Source: Streptomyces sp. SAI-135 (lineage in GTDB: Bacteria; Actinomycetota; Actinomycetes; Streptomycetales; Streptomycetaceae). From it: a stretch of 64,000 bases of DNA. The first letter of the stretch is position 1; every line of letters starts with the position of its first letter. This document shows positions 8,203-17,279 of the stretch, in pieces. The stretch lies in the NCBI RefSeq assembly GCF_029893805.1, contig NZ_JARXYP010000002.1:2046001-2110000 (forward strand), read 5' to 3'. Position numbers and translations under genes: made by a program. The notes under the pieces were generated by a model. That model saw only the letters and a list, made by a program, of their open reading frames with translations, searched no databases and was not told the DNA's origin.

Positions 8203-9741
8203 GTGACCGACGCCCACACCGCCGGCCCCTTCATCGCCGCCATCGACCAGGGCACCACCTCCAGCCGCTGCATCGTCTTCGACCGTGACGGCCGTATCGT
8301 CTCGGTCGACCAGAAGGAGCACGAGCAGATCTTCCCGAAGCCGGGCTGGGTCGAGCACAACGCCAACGAGATCTGGACCAACGTCCAGGAAGTCGTCGCC
8401 GGAGCCATCCAGAAGGCCGGCATCACCCGCGACGACATCAAGGCCATCGGCATCACCAACCAGCGCGAGACCACGCTGCTGTGGGACAAGAACACCGGTG
8501 AGCCCGTCCACAACGCCATCGTGTGGCAGGACACCCGCACCGACGCCCTGTGCAAGGAGCTCGGCCGCAACGTCGGCCAGGACCGCTTCCGCCGCGAGAC
8601 GGGTCTCCCCCTCGCCTCCTACTTCGCCGGCCCCAAGGCCCGCTGGCTGCTCGACAACGTCGAGGGCCTGCGCGAGCGCGCCGAGCGCGGCGACATCCTC
8701 TTCGGCACCATGGACACCTGGGTCATCTGGAACCTGACCGGTGGTGTCGACGGCGGCAAGCACTACACCGACGTCACCAACGCCTCCCGCACCATGCTGA
8801 TGAACCTCCACACGCTGGAGTGGGACGAGAAGATCGCCGAGTCCATCGGCGTGCCGCTCTCCATGCTCCCGGAGATCCGTTCCTCCGCCGAGGTCTACGG
8901 CGAGGTCAGCGGCGGCAAGCTGGGCGACCTGCTCGGCGGCATCCCGGTCGCCTCGGCGCTCGGCGACCAGCAGGCGGCGCTGTTCGGGCAGACCTGTTTC
9001 GCCGAGGGCGAGGCCAAGTCGACGTACGGCACCGGCACCTTCATGCTGATGAACACCGGCGAGAAGATCATCAACTCGTACTCCGGTCTGCTCACCACCG
9101 TCGGCTACCGCATCGGTGACGACAAGCCGGTCTACGCCCTCGAGGGCTCGATCGCGGTCACCGGTTCGCTGGTGCAGTGGATGCGCGACCAGATGGGCCT
9201 GATCTCCACCGCCGCCGAGATCGAGACGCTCGCGCTCTCCGTCGAGGACAACGGCGGCGCCTACTTCGTGCCCGCCTTCTCCGGTCTGTTCGCCCCGTAC
9301 TGGCGCTCCGACGCCCGTGGTGTGATCGCCGGTCTGACCCGGTACGTCACCAAGGCGCACCTGGCGCGTGCCGTCCTGGAGGCCACCGCCTGGCAGACCC
9401 GTGAGATCACCGACGCCATGACCAAGGACTCGGGCGTCGAGCTCGCGGCCCTGAAGGTCGACGGCGGCATGACCTCCAACAACCTGCTGATGCAGACGCT
9501 CTCGGACTTCCTGGACGCCCCCGTGGTGCGCCCGATGGTCGCCGAGACCACCTGCCTCGGCGCCGCCTACGCCGCCGGTCTCGCCGTCGGCTTCTGGACC
9601 AGCACCGACGACCTGCGCGCCAACTGGCGCCGGGCCGCCGAGTGGACCCCCCGCATGGACGCGGAGACCCGCGACCGTGAGTACAAGAGCTGGCTCAAGG
9701 CCGTCGAGCGGACCATGGGCTGGCTCGAGGACGAGAGCTGA
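8203..9741 (+). CDS. glpK: Glycerol kinase
   Basis: 512-residue FGGY-family kinase that phosphorylates glycerol to sn-glycerol 3-phosphate with ATP. The N-terminal ATPase-fold motif [10 protein letters not shown] is at about residues 13-22. The middle has [10 protein letters not shown], and the second domain has D-G-G-M-T-S-N-N. The glycerol-contact segments W-Q-D-T-R and the N-Q-R-E-T motif are present. It starts with GTG at 8203, with AGGAG 7 bases upstream. Second gene of the gyl operon; its product induces the GylR-controlled genes in S. coelicolor. Confidence 0.97.
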   Translation: MTDAHTAGPFIAAIDQGTTSSRCIVFDRDGRIVSVDQKEHEQIFPKPGWVEHNANEIWTNVQEVVAGAIQKAGITRDDIKAIGITNQRETTLLWDKNTGEPVHNAIVWQDTRTDALCKELGRNVGQDRFRRETGLPLASYFAGPKARWLLDNVEGLRERAERGDILFGTMDTWVIWNLTGGVDGGKHYTDVTNASRTMLMNLHTLEWDEKIAESIGVPLSMLPEIRSSAEVYGEVSGGKLGDLLGGIPVASALGDQQAALFGQTCFAEGEAKSTYGTGTFMLMNTGEKIINSYSGLLTTVGYRIGDDKPVYALEGSIAVTGSLVQWMRDQMGLISTAAEIETLALSVEDNGGAYFVPAFSGLFAPYWRSDARGVIAGLTRYVTKAHLARAVLEATAWQTREITDAMTKDSGVELAALKVDGGMTSNNLLMQTLSDFLDAPVVRPMVAETTCLGAAYAAGLAVGFWTSTDDLRANWRRAAEWTPRMDAETRDREYKSWLKAVERTMGWLEDES

Positions 9742-9784
9742 GAGACACCCCCTCAACAGCTCTGATGAGGAGTAAGAACCCCAC

Positions 9785-11401
9785 ATGACCAGTCAGACCA
9801 CCCTGCAGTCCGTGCCTGCCCTCGGTACGCACCCGGCCTCCGGCTCCCTTCCGAGCCGCGCCGAGACCCGGGAGCAGCTCTCCAAGGCGTCGTACGACCT
9901 TCTCGTGATCGGCGGCGGCATCCTGGGCATCTCCACCGCCTGGCACGCCGCGCAGTCCGGCCTCAGGGTGGCTCTGGTCGACGCCGGCGACTTCGCCGGC
10001 GCCACCTCCTCCGCCTCCTCCAAGCTGCTCCACGGCGGTCTGCGCTACCTGCAGACCGGCGCGGTGAAGCTGGTGGCGGAGAACCACTTCGAGCGCCGTG
10101 CGGTCTCCCGCCAGGTGGCCCCCCACCTGGCGAACCCGCTCACCTTCTACCTCCCCGTGTACAAGGGCGGCCCGCACGGCGCCGCGAAGCTCGGGGCGGG
10201 CGTCTTCGCCTACTCCGCGCTCTCGGCGTTCGGCGACGGCGTCGGCCACCTCTTGTCACCCGCGAGGGCGGCGCAGGACGTGCCCGAGCTGCGCACCGAC
10301 AACCTCAAGGCCGTGGCCGTGTACGGCGACGACCAGATGAACGACGCGCGCATGGCGCTGATGACGGTCCGCGCGGCCGTCGAGGCGGGCGCGGTCGTGC
10401 TCAACCACGCCGAGGTGACCGGGCTCCGCTTCACCCGGGGCCGGGTGACCGGTGCGGATCTGCGCGACCGGCAGTCCGGCGACGAGTTCGGCGTCAACGC
10501 CCGGCTCGTGCTGAACGCGACCGGGCCGTGGGTCGACCACCTGCGCAGGATGGAGGACCCGAACGCGGCTCCGTCCATCCGGCTGTCCAAGGGCGCGCAC
10601 CTGGTCCTGAAGCGGACCGCGCCGTGGCGGGCGGCCCTGGCGACCCCGATCGACAAGTACCGGATCACCTTCGCGCTGCCGTGGGAGGACATGCTGCTCC
10701 TCGGCACCACGGACGAGGAGTTCGAGGGCGACCCGGCGGACGTCACGGTCACCGAGAAGGACACGGCCCAGATACTCGACGAGGCCGCGTTCTCCGTCCG
10801 CGACCAGCAGCTCTCCCGCGACCTGATCACCTACGCCTTCGCGGGACTGCGGGTGCTGCCGGGCGGCCCCGGTGACACCGCCAAGGCCAAGCGGGAGACC
10901 GTGGTCACCGAGGGCCGGGGCGGCATGCTGTCCGTCGCGGGCGGCAAGTGGACGACCTTCCGGCACATCGGCCGTACGGTCATGCAGAAGCTGGAGTCGC
11001 TGCCGGGCGCCCCGCTCGGGGACGACTTCGAGCCCATCTCCTCCCTGCCGAAGCGGCTCCCGCTGCCCGGTGTCGCCAACCCGCGCGCGGTCGCGCACCG
11101 CCTGCTGGTGGACAACCCGGCGCCCGGCCCGCGCATGGCCGCCGACACCGCCAAGCACCTGGCGACCCACTACGGCTCCCTCGCCTTCGACATCGCCCGC
11201 CTGGCGAACGACAACCCGGAGCTGGGCGAGCGGGTGCACCCCGACGCCCCGGAGATCTGGGCGCAGGTCGTGTACGCCCGGGACCACGAGTGGGCCGAGA
11301 CGCCGGACGACGTGCTGCGCCGCCGTACGACGCTGACGATCCGGGGTCTGGCCACCGACGAGGTCCGCGCCAAGGTCCAGGACCTCCTCGACAAGAAGTA
11401 G
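9785..11401 (+). CDS. glpD: Glycerol-3-phosphate dehydrogenase (FAD, aerobic)
   Basis: 538-residue membrane-associated flavoprotein oxidising glycerol 3-phosphate to dihydroxyacetone phosphate and passing electrons to quinone. The FAD-binding motif is L-V-I-G-G-G-I-L-G-I at about residues 40-49. It is followed by the family-specific segment S-S-K-L-L-H-G-G-L-R-Y-L and, later, G-K-W-T-T-F-R. It starts at ATG 9785 with GAGGAG upstream. Last gene of the gyl operon; a perfect 16-bp hairpin follows. There is no sign of truncation, and length is normal for actinobacterial GlpD. Confidence 0.96.
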   Translation: MTSQTTLQSVPALGTHPASGSLPSRAETREQLSKASYDLLVIGGGILGISTAWHAAQSGLRVALVDAGDFAGATSSASSKLLHGGLRYLQTGAVKLVAENHFERRAVSRQVAPHLANPLTFYLPVYKGGPHGAAKLGAGVFAYSALSAFGDGVGHLLSPARAAQDVPELRTDNLKAVAVYGDDQMNDARMALMTVRAAVEAGAVVLNHAEVTGLRFTRGRVTGADLRDRQSGDEFGVNARLVLNATGPWVDHLRRMEDPNAAPSIRLSKGAHLVLKRTAPWRAALATPIDKYRITFALPWEDMLLLGTTDEEFEGDPADVTVTEKDTAQILDEAAFSVRDQQLSRDLITYAFAGLRVLPGGPGDTAKAKRETVVTEGRGGMLSVAGGKWTTFRHIGRTVMQKLESLPGAPLGDDFEPISSLPKRLPLPGVANPRAVAHRLLVDNPAPGPRMAADTAKHLATHYGSLAFDIARLANDNPELGERVHPDAPEIWAQVVYARDHEWAETPDDVLRRRTTLTIRGLATDEVRAKVQDLLDKK

Positions 11402-11477
11402 CCCCGGGCCCGGTCCCTCCCCGACCGGCACCAGCGTCCCGGGAACGGCCCCTCTCCTCCCCTGTGAGGGGCCGGCC

Positions 11478-11522
11478 TGCGCAAGGGGGCGGCCCCCGCC
11501 GACGGAGCCGCCCCCTTGCGCA
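11478..11522 (+). terminator. Stem-loop terminator of the gyl operon
   Basis: Perfect 16-bp inverted repeat: 11478-11493 pairs with 11507-11522, with a 13-base loop. It lies about 75 bases past the glpD stop and before the promoter of the FadR-type gene. Confidence 0.85.
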
Positions 11523-11622
11523 TGCCGCGTTCCGCGCGGGAATCGCCGGTGCCGGGCAGCCTCCATAATGTGGCTGAGACATCCGACGTCTCAGCGCGGG
11601 GCGGGCGAGAAGGAGGCCGGAC

Positions 11623-12294
11623 ATGGCTGTCACCGACGAGGCGATCGAGAAGATCAAGGGCATGATCGTCTCCGGCGCGCTGCGCCCCGGCGACCGGCTC
11701 CCCAAGGAGAGCGAACTCGCCTCCGAACTGGGGCTGTCCCGCAACTCGCTGCGCGAGGCCGTGCGGGCGCTGTCCCTGATCCGCATCCTGGACGTGCGCC
11801 AGGGCGACGGCACGTACGTCACCAGTCTGGACCCCCAACTCCTGCTGGAGGCGCTGAGCTTCGTCGTGGACTTCCACCGCGACGACACGGTCCTGGAGTT
11901 CCTGGCGGTGCGCCGCATCCTGGAGCCGGCCGCCACCGCGATGGCCGCCTCCCGGATCAGCGAGCAGCAACTGAACGCGCTGACCGCCCAGTTGGACAAG
12001 CTGGGCGACAGCCCGTCGGTGGAGGAACTGGTCGCCTGCGATCTCGACTTCCACCGCGGGATCGTGCAGAGCTCCGGCAACTCCGTGCTCTGCTCCCTCC
12101 TGGACGGCCTGTCCGGGCCCACCACCCGGGCCCGGATCTGGCGCGGCCTGACCCAGGAGGACGCGGTCAGCCGCACCCTGCACGAGCACCGCGCGATCCT
12201 GGCGGCCCTGCGGGACCGGGACGGCGAGGCGGCCCGCTCCTGGGCCACGGTGCACATCGCGAGCGTCGAGCAGTGGCTGCGCTCCACGCTGTGA
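11623..12294 (+). CDS. GntR-family (FadR/FCD subfamily) transcriptional regulator
   Basis: 223-residue regulator. The N-terminal winged HTH (about 1-70) includes R-L-P-K-E-S-E-L-A-S-E-L-G-L-S-R-N-S-L-R-E-A. The C-terminal all-helical FCD domain holds the histidines expected to bind metal: D-F-H-R-G-I, then E-H-R-A-I, then V-H-I-A. FCD regulators usually sense small organic acids. It starts at ATG 11623 with AAGGAGG just upstream. It stands alone behind the gyl terminator and is tail-to-tail with the NACHT gene (one base between stops). Its targets and ligand are unknown; no metabolic gene is adjacent on the same strand. Confidence 0.9.
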   Translation: MAVTDEAIEKIKGMIVSGALRPGDRLPKESELASELGLSRNSLREAVRALSLIRILDVRQGDGTYVTSLDPQLLLEALSFVVDFHRDDTVLEFLAVRRILEPAATAMAASRISEQQLNALTAQLDKLGDSPSVEELVACDLDFHRGIVQSSGNSVLCSLLDGLSGPTTRARIWRGLTQEDAVSRTLHEHRAILAALRDRDGEAARSWATVHIASVEQWLRSTL

Positions 12295-12295
12295 G

Positions 12296-14749
12296 TCACT
12301 CGGGCCCGGACTCCGCCAGCCGCCGCTGCAGGGCGACGTGCCGGAACTGGTGGACGGCGCCCACCCGGCGCAGCACGCCCCGGTGGTGCGCGTCGGCGAG
12401 GAAGCCCATGAGGTCGTACGGCAGTCCCCGGCGCAGGGCCAGGTAGCAGCGGGCGACCGCGTAGTGGCCCCAGGCGGACTGCCGGATGCCGACCGCCAGC
12501 CCCGTCAGCAGGGCGGGGATCAGTCCCACGACGAACATCCACAGGTAGCCGCCGGTCGGCTGCGCGCCCCACACCCGGGTCGAGCCCCACAGCACCGCGC
12601 ACCAGCCCTGGGCGCCGATCACCACGGCGCCGACGACAGCCGAGGTGAGGACGCAGACGCCGAGGGTGCGCCGGTCGTTGGCGAGCAGGGCGCGTTCGTC
12701 GGTGCTGGCGGCGAGGTCGACGGGGACGGCCCGCAGGCCGTGCACGAGCAGACAGGACACGGCGAACACGGCCGCGAGCTGGGCGCCGGCCCAGCAGGCC
12801 GCGACCGGGTCGGCGGGCGCGATGTTCTCCGCGCTCCCGGGCCCCAGGAGGGCGTACGCGACCAGGCCCTCCAGGACGATGCTCGCACCCAGCAGGGTCC
12901 CGACGAGGAGCCCCCGGCCGACCCCCGCGGGGCTCCAGTGCCAGCGCAGCCGGGCGACGGGGCGGGCCGCGTCCGCGGGCACCCCGTCGGTGCCCATCGC
13001 CGCGGCCGTCACGCCGTAGAGGAGGGCGCCGGCGATGCCGCACGCGTTGCCGAAGGCGGCCACGTAACAGAGCGCGGCGAGCGCGCCGGTCAGCAGGGCG
13101 CGGCGGTCCCAGCACGAGGGGCGTCGCAGCCGCGGCCGGACACCGAAGGCGAACCCGGAGATGATCAGGCCGACCAGGGCGAGGGCCCCGGTGTCCGCCA
13201 GCCGGCTGAACAGGACTTCGGCAAGGCCCCCCGGCGGGGCGGCGAGCAGGCACAGCAGCGTGATCGCCGCCCCGGCCGCGAGGCCGCACACCAGACCGCC
13301 GCAGATGCCCGCCGCCACGATGCCGAGGCCGCCGCGCTGCTCCCAGTCGGCCGGCCCGCCCTGCCCGGTGAACTGCTGGGTCAGCGCCATGACCGTGCCC
13401 TCGAACAGCCAGGCCACCACGCCGAGCAGGACACCGGCCAGGGCCTTGGGCAGCATGGCCGGCACGGTGTGGCGCAGCTTCCACCAGGCGACCTCCGCGG
13501 CGCCGTCGAGCCCTCGTTCCAGGTGCCGGGCGAGGAACACGAGCGCGCGGCGGGCCCGCGCCGTCGGCCAGTGGTCGCTCCGGCGCGGGTGCGGACGGTA
13601 GGCGGCGTCGAGGAAGGCGTCCAGGAGGTGGTGCTCCACGGCGGTCCGGTCGCGCAGCCACACCAGTCCGGCCGGGTCGGGCAGCACGGCGTGGCCCTCG
13701 TCCGGCCGTGGGTTGTACGCGGTGCGTGCCAGGGACACCATCAGCGGGCTGCTGAGCGCCCGGGCCACCGGGGTGTCCGTCCGCAGCGCCCGCACCACCG
13801 GGGCCCAGCGTCGCGCGGCAGGCGCGTGCGGGCCGCCGGCGTCGTGCAGGAGGTAGGCGGCGACGTCGGCGCGGTCCAGGGGTTCGAGGTGGATGCCGGC
13901 CAGCCCCGCGAGCCGCGCGGGGACGCCGGTGCGCGGCCGCAGCGCCGCCCGGTACTCGGCGGGACGGCTCGACAGGACCACCCCGCACCCCGGCGGCAGC
14001 GCCTGGGCGATGCGGTGCAGTGCCGTGGCCGCGAGGTCCGCGGGCAGCTCGTCGAAGCCGTCGAGCACCGGCAGGATCAGCCGCCGGTCCAGCAGCAGGC
14101 GGGCGAGGGTGAGCCGTCGGTGCGGTTCGGGGGCGGGTCCGGCCAGGTCCGCGTGGTCCTGCACGAGCCGGTGCTCCATCCAGTCCCGCAGGTCCAGCGC
14201 GGCCGGGTCCCAGGAGGCGAGCGGGAACAGCACGGGCACCGGCTCGCCGGCCCGCCGCCGTTCGATCAGCGCGAGCAGGAGCCGTACGAGGAACAGGGTC
14301 TTGCCCGCGCCCGGGTCGCCGAGCACCAGCAGCCGGGTGGGCGCTCCCCCGGTGAGGACTCCGTCGACGTCACCCCGGCCGCCGTGCGCGTCGGGCCCGG
14401 GGGCCTCGGCGAGGTCGGGGTCGGCGTCCCGCCAGCCCACGGGCAGTGGATACGGGTCCGCCAGCCTGCGTACCTCCGCCTCCCGCTCCCACTCGTGCCG
14501 TACGGCGACGGCGAGCCGGTCGGCGAGGTCGTGCGGGCTCTGTCCCGCGGCCGCCTCGGTCCGCTCGGCCCGGTAACTGCTCCACGCCAGATAGGCCCCG
14601 CCCCAGGTCGGCAGCAGCGCGGCGAGCACGGTCGCCGGGTCGTCGAGACGCGGGGCGAGCAGCAGCGCGCCCAGCGTGCCCGCGGTCAGCAGGGTCAGAT
14701 AGACGATTCCGGCGCGCCGCACGCGCGACCTGGGGACAACTCGGCTCAC
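12296..14749 (-). CDS. NACHT-domain NTPase with multiple membrane spans
   Basis: 817-residue STAND-type NTPase. Residues about 13-60 contain one or two membrane spans. The NACHT domain follows: Walker A G-D-P-G-A-G-K-T at residues 144-151, the NACHT-type Walker B L-P-V-L-D-G-F-D-E-L-P at about 226-236, and the sensor V-V-L-S-S-R-P. From about residue 430 to 760 there are many hydrophobic segments in place of the usual WD40, TPR or LRR sensor repeats. GTG start at 14749. Bacterial NACHT proteins are signalling NTPases, and some act in anti-phage defence; any such role here is inference. It stands alone, tail-to-tail with the FadR-type gene. Confidence 0.88.
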   Translation of the reverse strand: MSRVVPRSRVRRAGIVYLTLLTAGTLGALLLAPRLDDPATVLAALLPTWGGAYLAWSSYRAERTEAAAGQSPHDLADRLAVAVRHEWEREAEVRRLADPYPLPVGWRDADPDLAEAPGPDAHGGRGDVDGVLTGGAPTRLLVLGDPGAGKTLFLVRLLLALIERRRAGEPVPVLFPLASWDPAALDLRDWMEHRLVQDHADLAGPAPEPHRRLTLARLLLDRRLILPVLDGFDELPADLAATALHRIAQALPPGCGVVLSSRPAEYRAALRPRTGVPARLAGLAGIHLEPLDRADVAAYLLHDAGGPHAPAARRWAPVVRALRTDTPVARALSSPLMVSLARTAYNPRPDEGHAVLPDPAGLVWLRDRTAVEHHLLDAFLDAAYRPHPRRSDHWPTARARRALVFLARHLERGLDGAAEVAWWKLRHTVPAMLPKALAGVLLGVVAWLFEGTVMALTQQFTGQGGPADWEQRGGLGIVAAGICGGLVCGLAAGAAITLLCLLAAPPGGLAEVLFSRLADTGALALVGLIISGFAFGVRPRLRRPSCWDRRALLTGALAALCYVAAFGNACGIAGALLYGVTAAAMGTDGVPADAARPVARLRWHWSPAGVGRGLLVGTLLGASIVLEGLVAYALLGPGSAENIAPADPVAACWAGAQLAAVFAVSCLLVHGLRAVPVDLAASTDERALLANDRRTLGVCVLTSAVVGAVVIGAQGWCAVLWGSTRVWGAQPTGGYLWMFVVGLIPALLTGLAVGIRQSAWGHYAVARCYLALRRGLPYDLMGFLADAHHRGVLRRVGAVHQFRHVALQRRLAESGPE

Positions 14750-15047
14750 CCGACGAAGAGTTCCGTACGGCAGCGGCGGCGGACGCCGGTTGGGCGCCGC
14801 TCCACACGAGTGGGTGAAACGGTGTGGTCAGGGGGACATCGGAGCTCTGTCGTGCGGGGGCGGGGGAACGGCGTCCGGTACGAGGGGTTCGGCGGCGGTG
14901 CCGGCGAGCCCGGACGCCGGGGTGTTCAGGGGTGGCGAACGGGGCAGTGATCGTTCACTCCCCCGTGCAAGGGGGCTGCGGGCGCCCCCCCGCCGGACGC
15001 CGTAAGGTTGGTGCGTTAAGCGAGGGCACGTCGGAAGGAGGCGCTGG

Positions 15048-16064
15048 GTGATCGAGCTCGAGGGGGTTCCCGAGCTGATCGACCCGGTCATGGTGGCCGC
15101 GTTCGAGGGCTGGAACGACGCCGGCGACGCCGCCTCCACCGCGGTCGCGCATCTGGACAAGGAGTGGAAGGGCGAGGTGTTCGCGGCGCTGGACGCCGAG
15201 GACTACTACGACTTCCAGGTGAACCGCCCCACGGTGTGGCTGGACGGCGGAGTGCGCAAGATCACGTGGCCGACGACAAGGTTGTCGGTGGTCCGCGTCG
15301 GCGGTGACAAGCCGCGCGATCTCGTGCTCGTCCGGGGTATCGAACCGTCGATGCGATGGCGCTCGTTCTGCAACGAGTTGCTGGGCTTCGCCCACGAACT
15401 GGGCGTGGAACTGGTGGTGATCCTGGGCGCTCTGCTCGGTGACACCCCGCACACCCGTCCGGTGCCGATCAGCGGGACCACGTCGGATGCGGACCTGGCC
15501 CGGCGGATGGACCTGGAGGAGACCAAGTACGAGGGTCCCACGGGGATCGTCGGCATCCTCCAGGAGGCCTGCACCCACGCGGGCGTGCCCGCGGTGTCGC
15601 TGTGGGCGGCCGTACCGCACTATGTGTCGCAGCCGCCGAACCCGAAGGCGACGCTGGCCCTCCTGAACCGCCTGGAGGACCTGATCGACGTGCGGATCCC
15701 GCTGGGCGAGCTGGCCGAGGACGCGCGCGCCTGGCAGGTGGGCGTGGACCAGCTGGCCGCCGAGGACAGCGAGGTCGCGGAGTACGTCCAGACGCTGGAG
15801 GAGGCCCGGGACACCGCGGAGCTGCCGGAGGCCTCGGGCGAGGCGATCGCCCGGGAGTTCGAGCGGTATCTGCGGCGCCGGGACGGCGGCCAGCCGGGCC
15901 AGCCGGGCGGACACGCGACGGCGGACGGGAGCGACAGTTCGGCGTATCTGCGGGACAGCCCCGGTGGCCGTACGAAGCCCCCCAAGCCACCGCGGCCGGA
16001 GGCGGAGCCGGGACCCGAGCGGGAACCGGAGTCGGACGACGGGGACTCGTCGCCGGAGGACTGA
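15048..16064 (+). CDS. parJ: PAC2-family protein, ParJ (ParA partner)
   Basis: 338-residue PAC2-family protein (proteasome assembly chaperone-like fold). The PAC2 domain fills about residues 8-270, with the segment A-F-E-G-W-N-D-A-G-D-A at about 16-26, and a polar Gly/Pro-rich tail follows. From memory, the S. coelicolor counterpart at this position (SCO1662, between the gyl genes and mshC) is ParJ, which affects ParA polymerisation and chromosome segregation during sporulation. The GTG start at 15048 is preceded by GGAAGGAGG. It is monocistronic, ending in a hairpin shared with the convergent SMP-30 gene. The mycobacterial counterpart is, I recall, Rv2125. Confidence 0.82.
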   Translation: MIELEGVPELIDPVMVAAFEGWNDAGDAASTAVAHLDKEWKGEVFAALDAEDYYDFQVNRPTVWLDGGVRKITWPTTRLSVVRVGGDKPRDLVLVRGIEPSMRWRSFCNELLGFAHELGVELVVILGALLGDTPHTRPVPISGTTSDADLARRMDLEETKYEGPTGIVGILQEACTHAGVPAVSLWAAVPHYVSQPPNPKATLALLNRLEDLIDVRIPLGELAEDARAWQVGVDQLAAEDSEVAEYVQTLEEARDTAELPEASGEAIAREFERYLRRRDGGQPGQPGGHATADGSDSSAYLRDSPGGRTKPPKPPRPEAEPGPEREPESDDGDSSPED

Positions 16065-16070
16065 GCGGAT

Positions 16071-16096
16071 GAGGGCGGTGCACACGCACCGCCCTC
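16071..16096. terminator. Bidirectional terminator between parJ and the SMP-30 gene
   Basis: Perfect 11-bp stem GAGGGCGGTGC / GCACCGCCCTC around loop ACAC, placed between two convergent genes with stop codons 6 and 9 bases from it. Confidence 0.85.
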
Positions 16097-16105
16097 TCCG
16101 GTCTC

Positions 16106-17038
16106 TCAGACCCGGTTCACGGCCACCGCGTCGTACTCGGTGGTGGGCGTGGGCTCCACGTCGAAGCGGGCGTTGGGCAGGTAGAGCCTCTTGCCCCAGG
16201 CGGCGACCGTCGTCGGGATGCGGAAGCGCGGGTCGGTGATGCGGGCGATGGCGGTGCCGCGGGTGCCGGAGTCGTTCAGCCGGAACACGTCGATCGCGTT
16301 CTGCTGCTGCTGGACGGCGTAGAGGGTCCGGCCGAGCAGCAACAGGCCGTCGCCGTTGGGGAGTTTCGCCGTGCCGAGGTCGACGGCCCGGGCTGCGCCG
16401 GTGGCGGGGTCGACCCGCATGAGGCCGCCGCCGTTCGCGTAGGCGTTCACCACGAGCAGGGCCTGGCCGTCGGGTGTGCGCTCGATGCCGTTGGCCGTGA
16501 AGTCGGGTCCCTGCTGCCAGTCCCCGGTCAGCGGTACGGTCGTCACCGCGCCCTCGGCCAGTCGGTAGAGCACCGGCTTGAAGGAGTCGGTGAACCAGGC
16601 GGCGCCCGGGGTGAGGATGACGTCGTTCACGAAGGTGCCGCCGGTGGCGTACACGTGCTCGGTCTCGCCGGAGCGGACGTCGACGGTCCGGATCTCGCCG
16701 CTGTCCCCGCCGGCGAGGAAGAGTCTGCGGCCGTGCCGGTCGATCTTCAGGCCGACCGTCGGGCGTCCGGCGCCCTTCGCGATGACGGTTCCGCGGCCGG
16801 TGGCCAGGCTCGCCCGGTAGACGTCCCCGTTCGCGAGGGAGCCGAAGTAGGCGTACGGGGCGGGGCCGATGGTGATGCCCTCGGGCTGGAAGCCGTCGGG
16901 GAGGGGGAACTGCGCGGGCCACGCGGTGTGCCGGGTTCCGGCCGCCTGCGCGGTGCCGCCGAGCAGGGCCGCTCCGGTCAGCGCGGCGGTCGTGGTCAGG
17001 AGTGTGCGACGTGCGAAGGAACGGTCTGCGGGTGCCAC
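16106..17038 (-). CDS. Secreted SMP-30/gluconolactonase-like beta-propeller protein
   Basis: 310-residue protein with a twin-arginine type signal: A-R-R-T-L-L-T-T-T-A-A-L-T-G-A-A-L-L at about residues 10-27, ending at A-Q-A-A. The mature part is a six-bladed-propeller type sequence with repeats such as P-E-G-I-T-I-G, F-V-N-D-V-I-L-T-P and A-N-G-I-E-R-T-P-D-G-Q. These resemble the metal-binding loops of SMP-30/gluconolactonases. It is exported, probably folded, by Tat. GTG start at 17036-17038 with GGAAGGA upstream. The substrate is unknown; it could be a lactonase or a non-enzymatic propeller. It lies between parJ and mshC but has no evident tie to either. Confidence 0.8.
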   Translation of the reverse strand: MAPADRSFARRTLLTTTAALTGAALLGGTAQAAGTRHTAWPAQFPLPDGFQPEGITIGPAPYAYFGSLANGDVYRASLATGRGTVIAKGAGRPTVGLKIDRHGRRLFLAGGDSGEIRTVDVRSGETEHVYATGGTFVNDVILTPGAAWFTDSFKPVLYRLAEGAVTTVPLTGDWQQGPDFTANGIERTPDGQALLVVNAYANGGGLMRVDPATGAARAVDLGTAKLPNGDGLLLLGRTLYAVQQQQNAIDVFRLNDSGTRGTAIARITDPRFRIPTTVAAWGKRLYLPNARFDVEPTPTTEYDAVAVNRV

Positions 17039-17234
17039 GGTGCGTCCTTCCGCAAGGGGGCCGGCGCACGGCCGGCCGAACGGTCAAGCGACGCTCCCAC
17101 CCCATCACATGACGGCCGCCTCCACAGCGTGTGGCCGGATTGTGACGTGACATCACCTTCCGGGCGGATCGCACACGTCACGCACATCGACCTGCCGCAG
17201 ACCGAGTCGGCGCACTCGGGCTGGACGGGCGGTC

Positions 17235-17264
17235 GGCTGCTTCCTCCGCGGGGAGGAAGCAGCC
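17235..17264 (-). terminator. Stem-loop terminator after mshC
   Basis: Perfect 13-bp stem (17235-17247 with 17252-17264), loop GCGG, located 16 bases beyond the mshC stop on the minus strand. Confidence 0.85.
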
Positions 17265-17279
17265 CTTCCGTGCGGCCTT

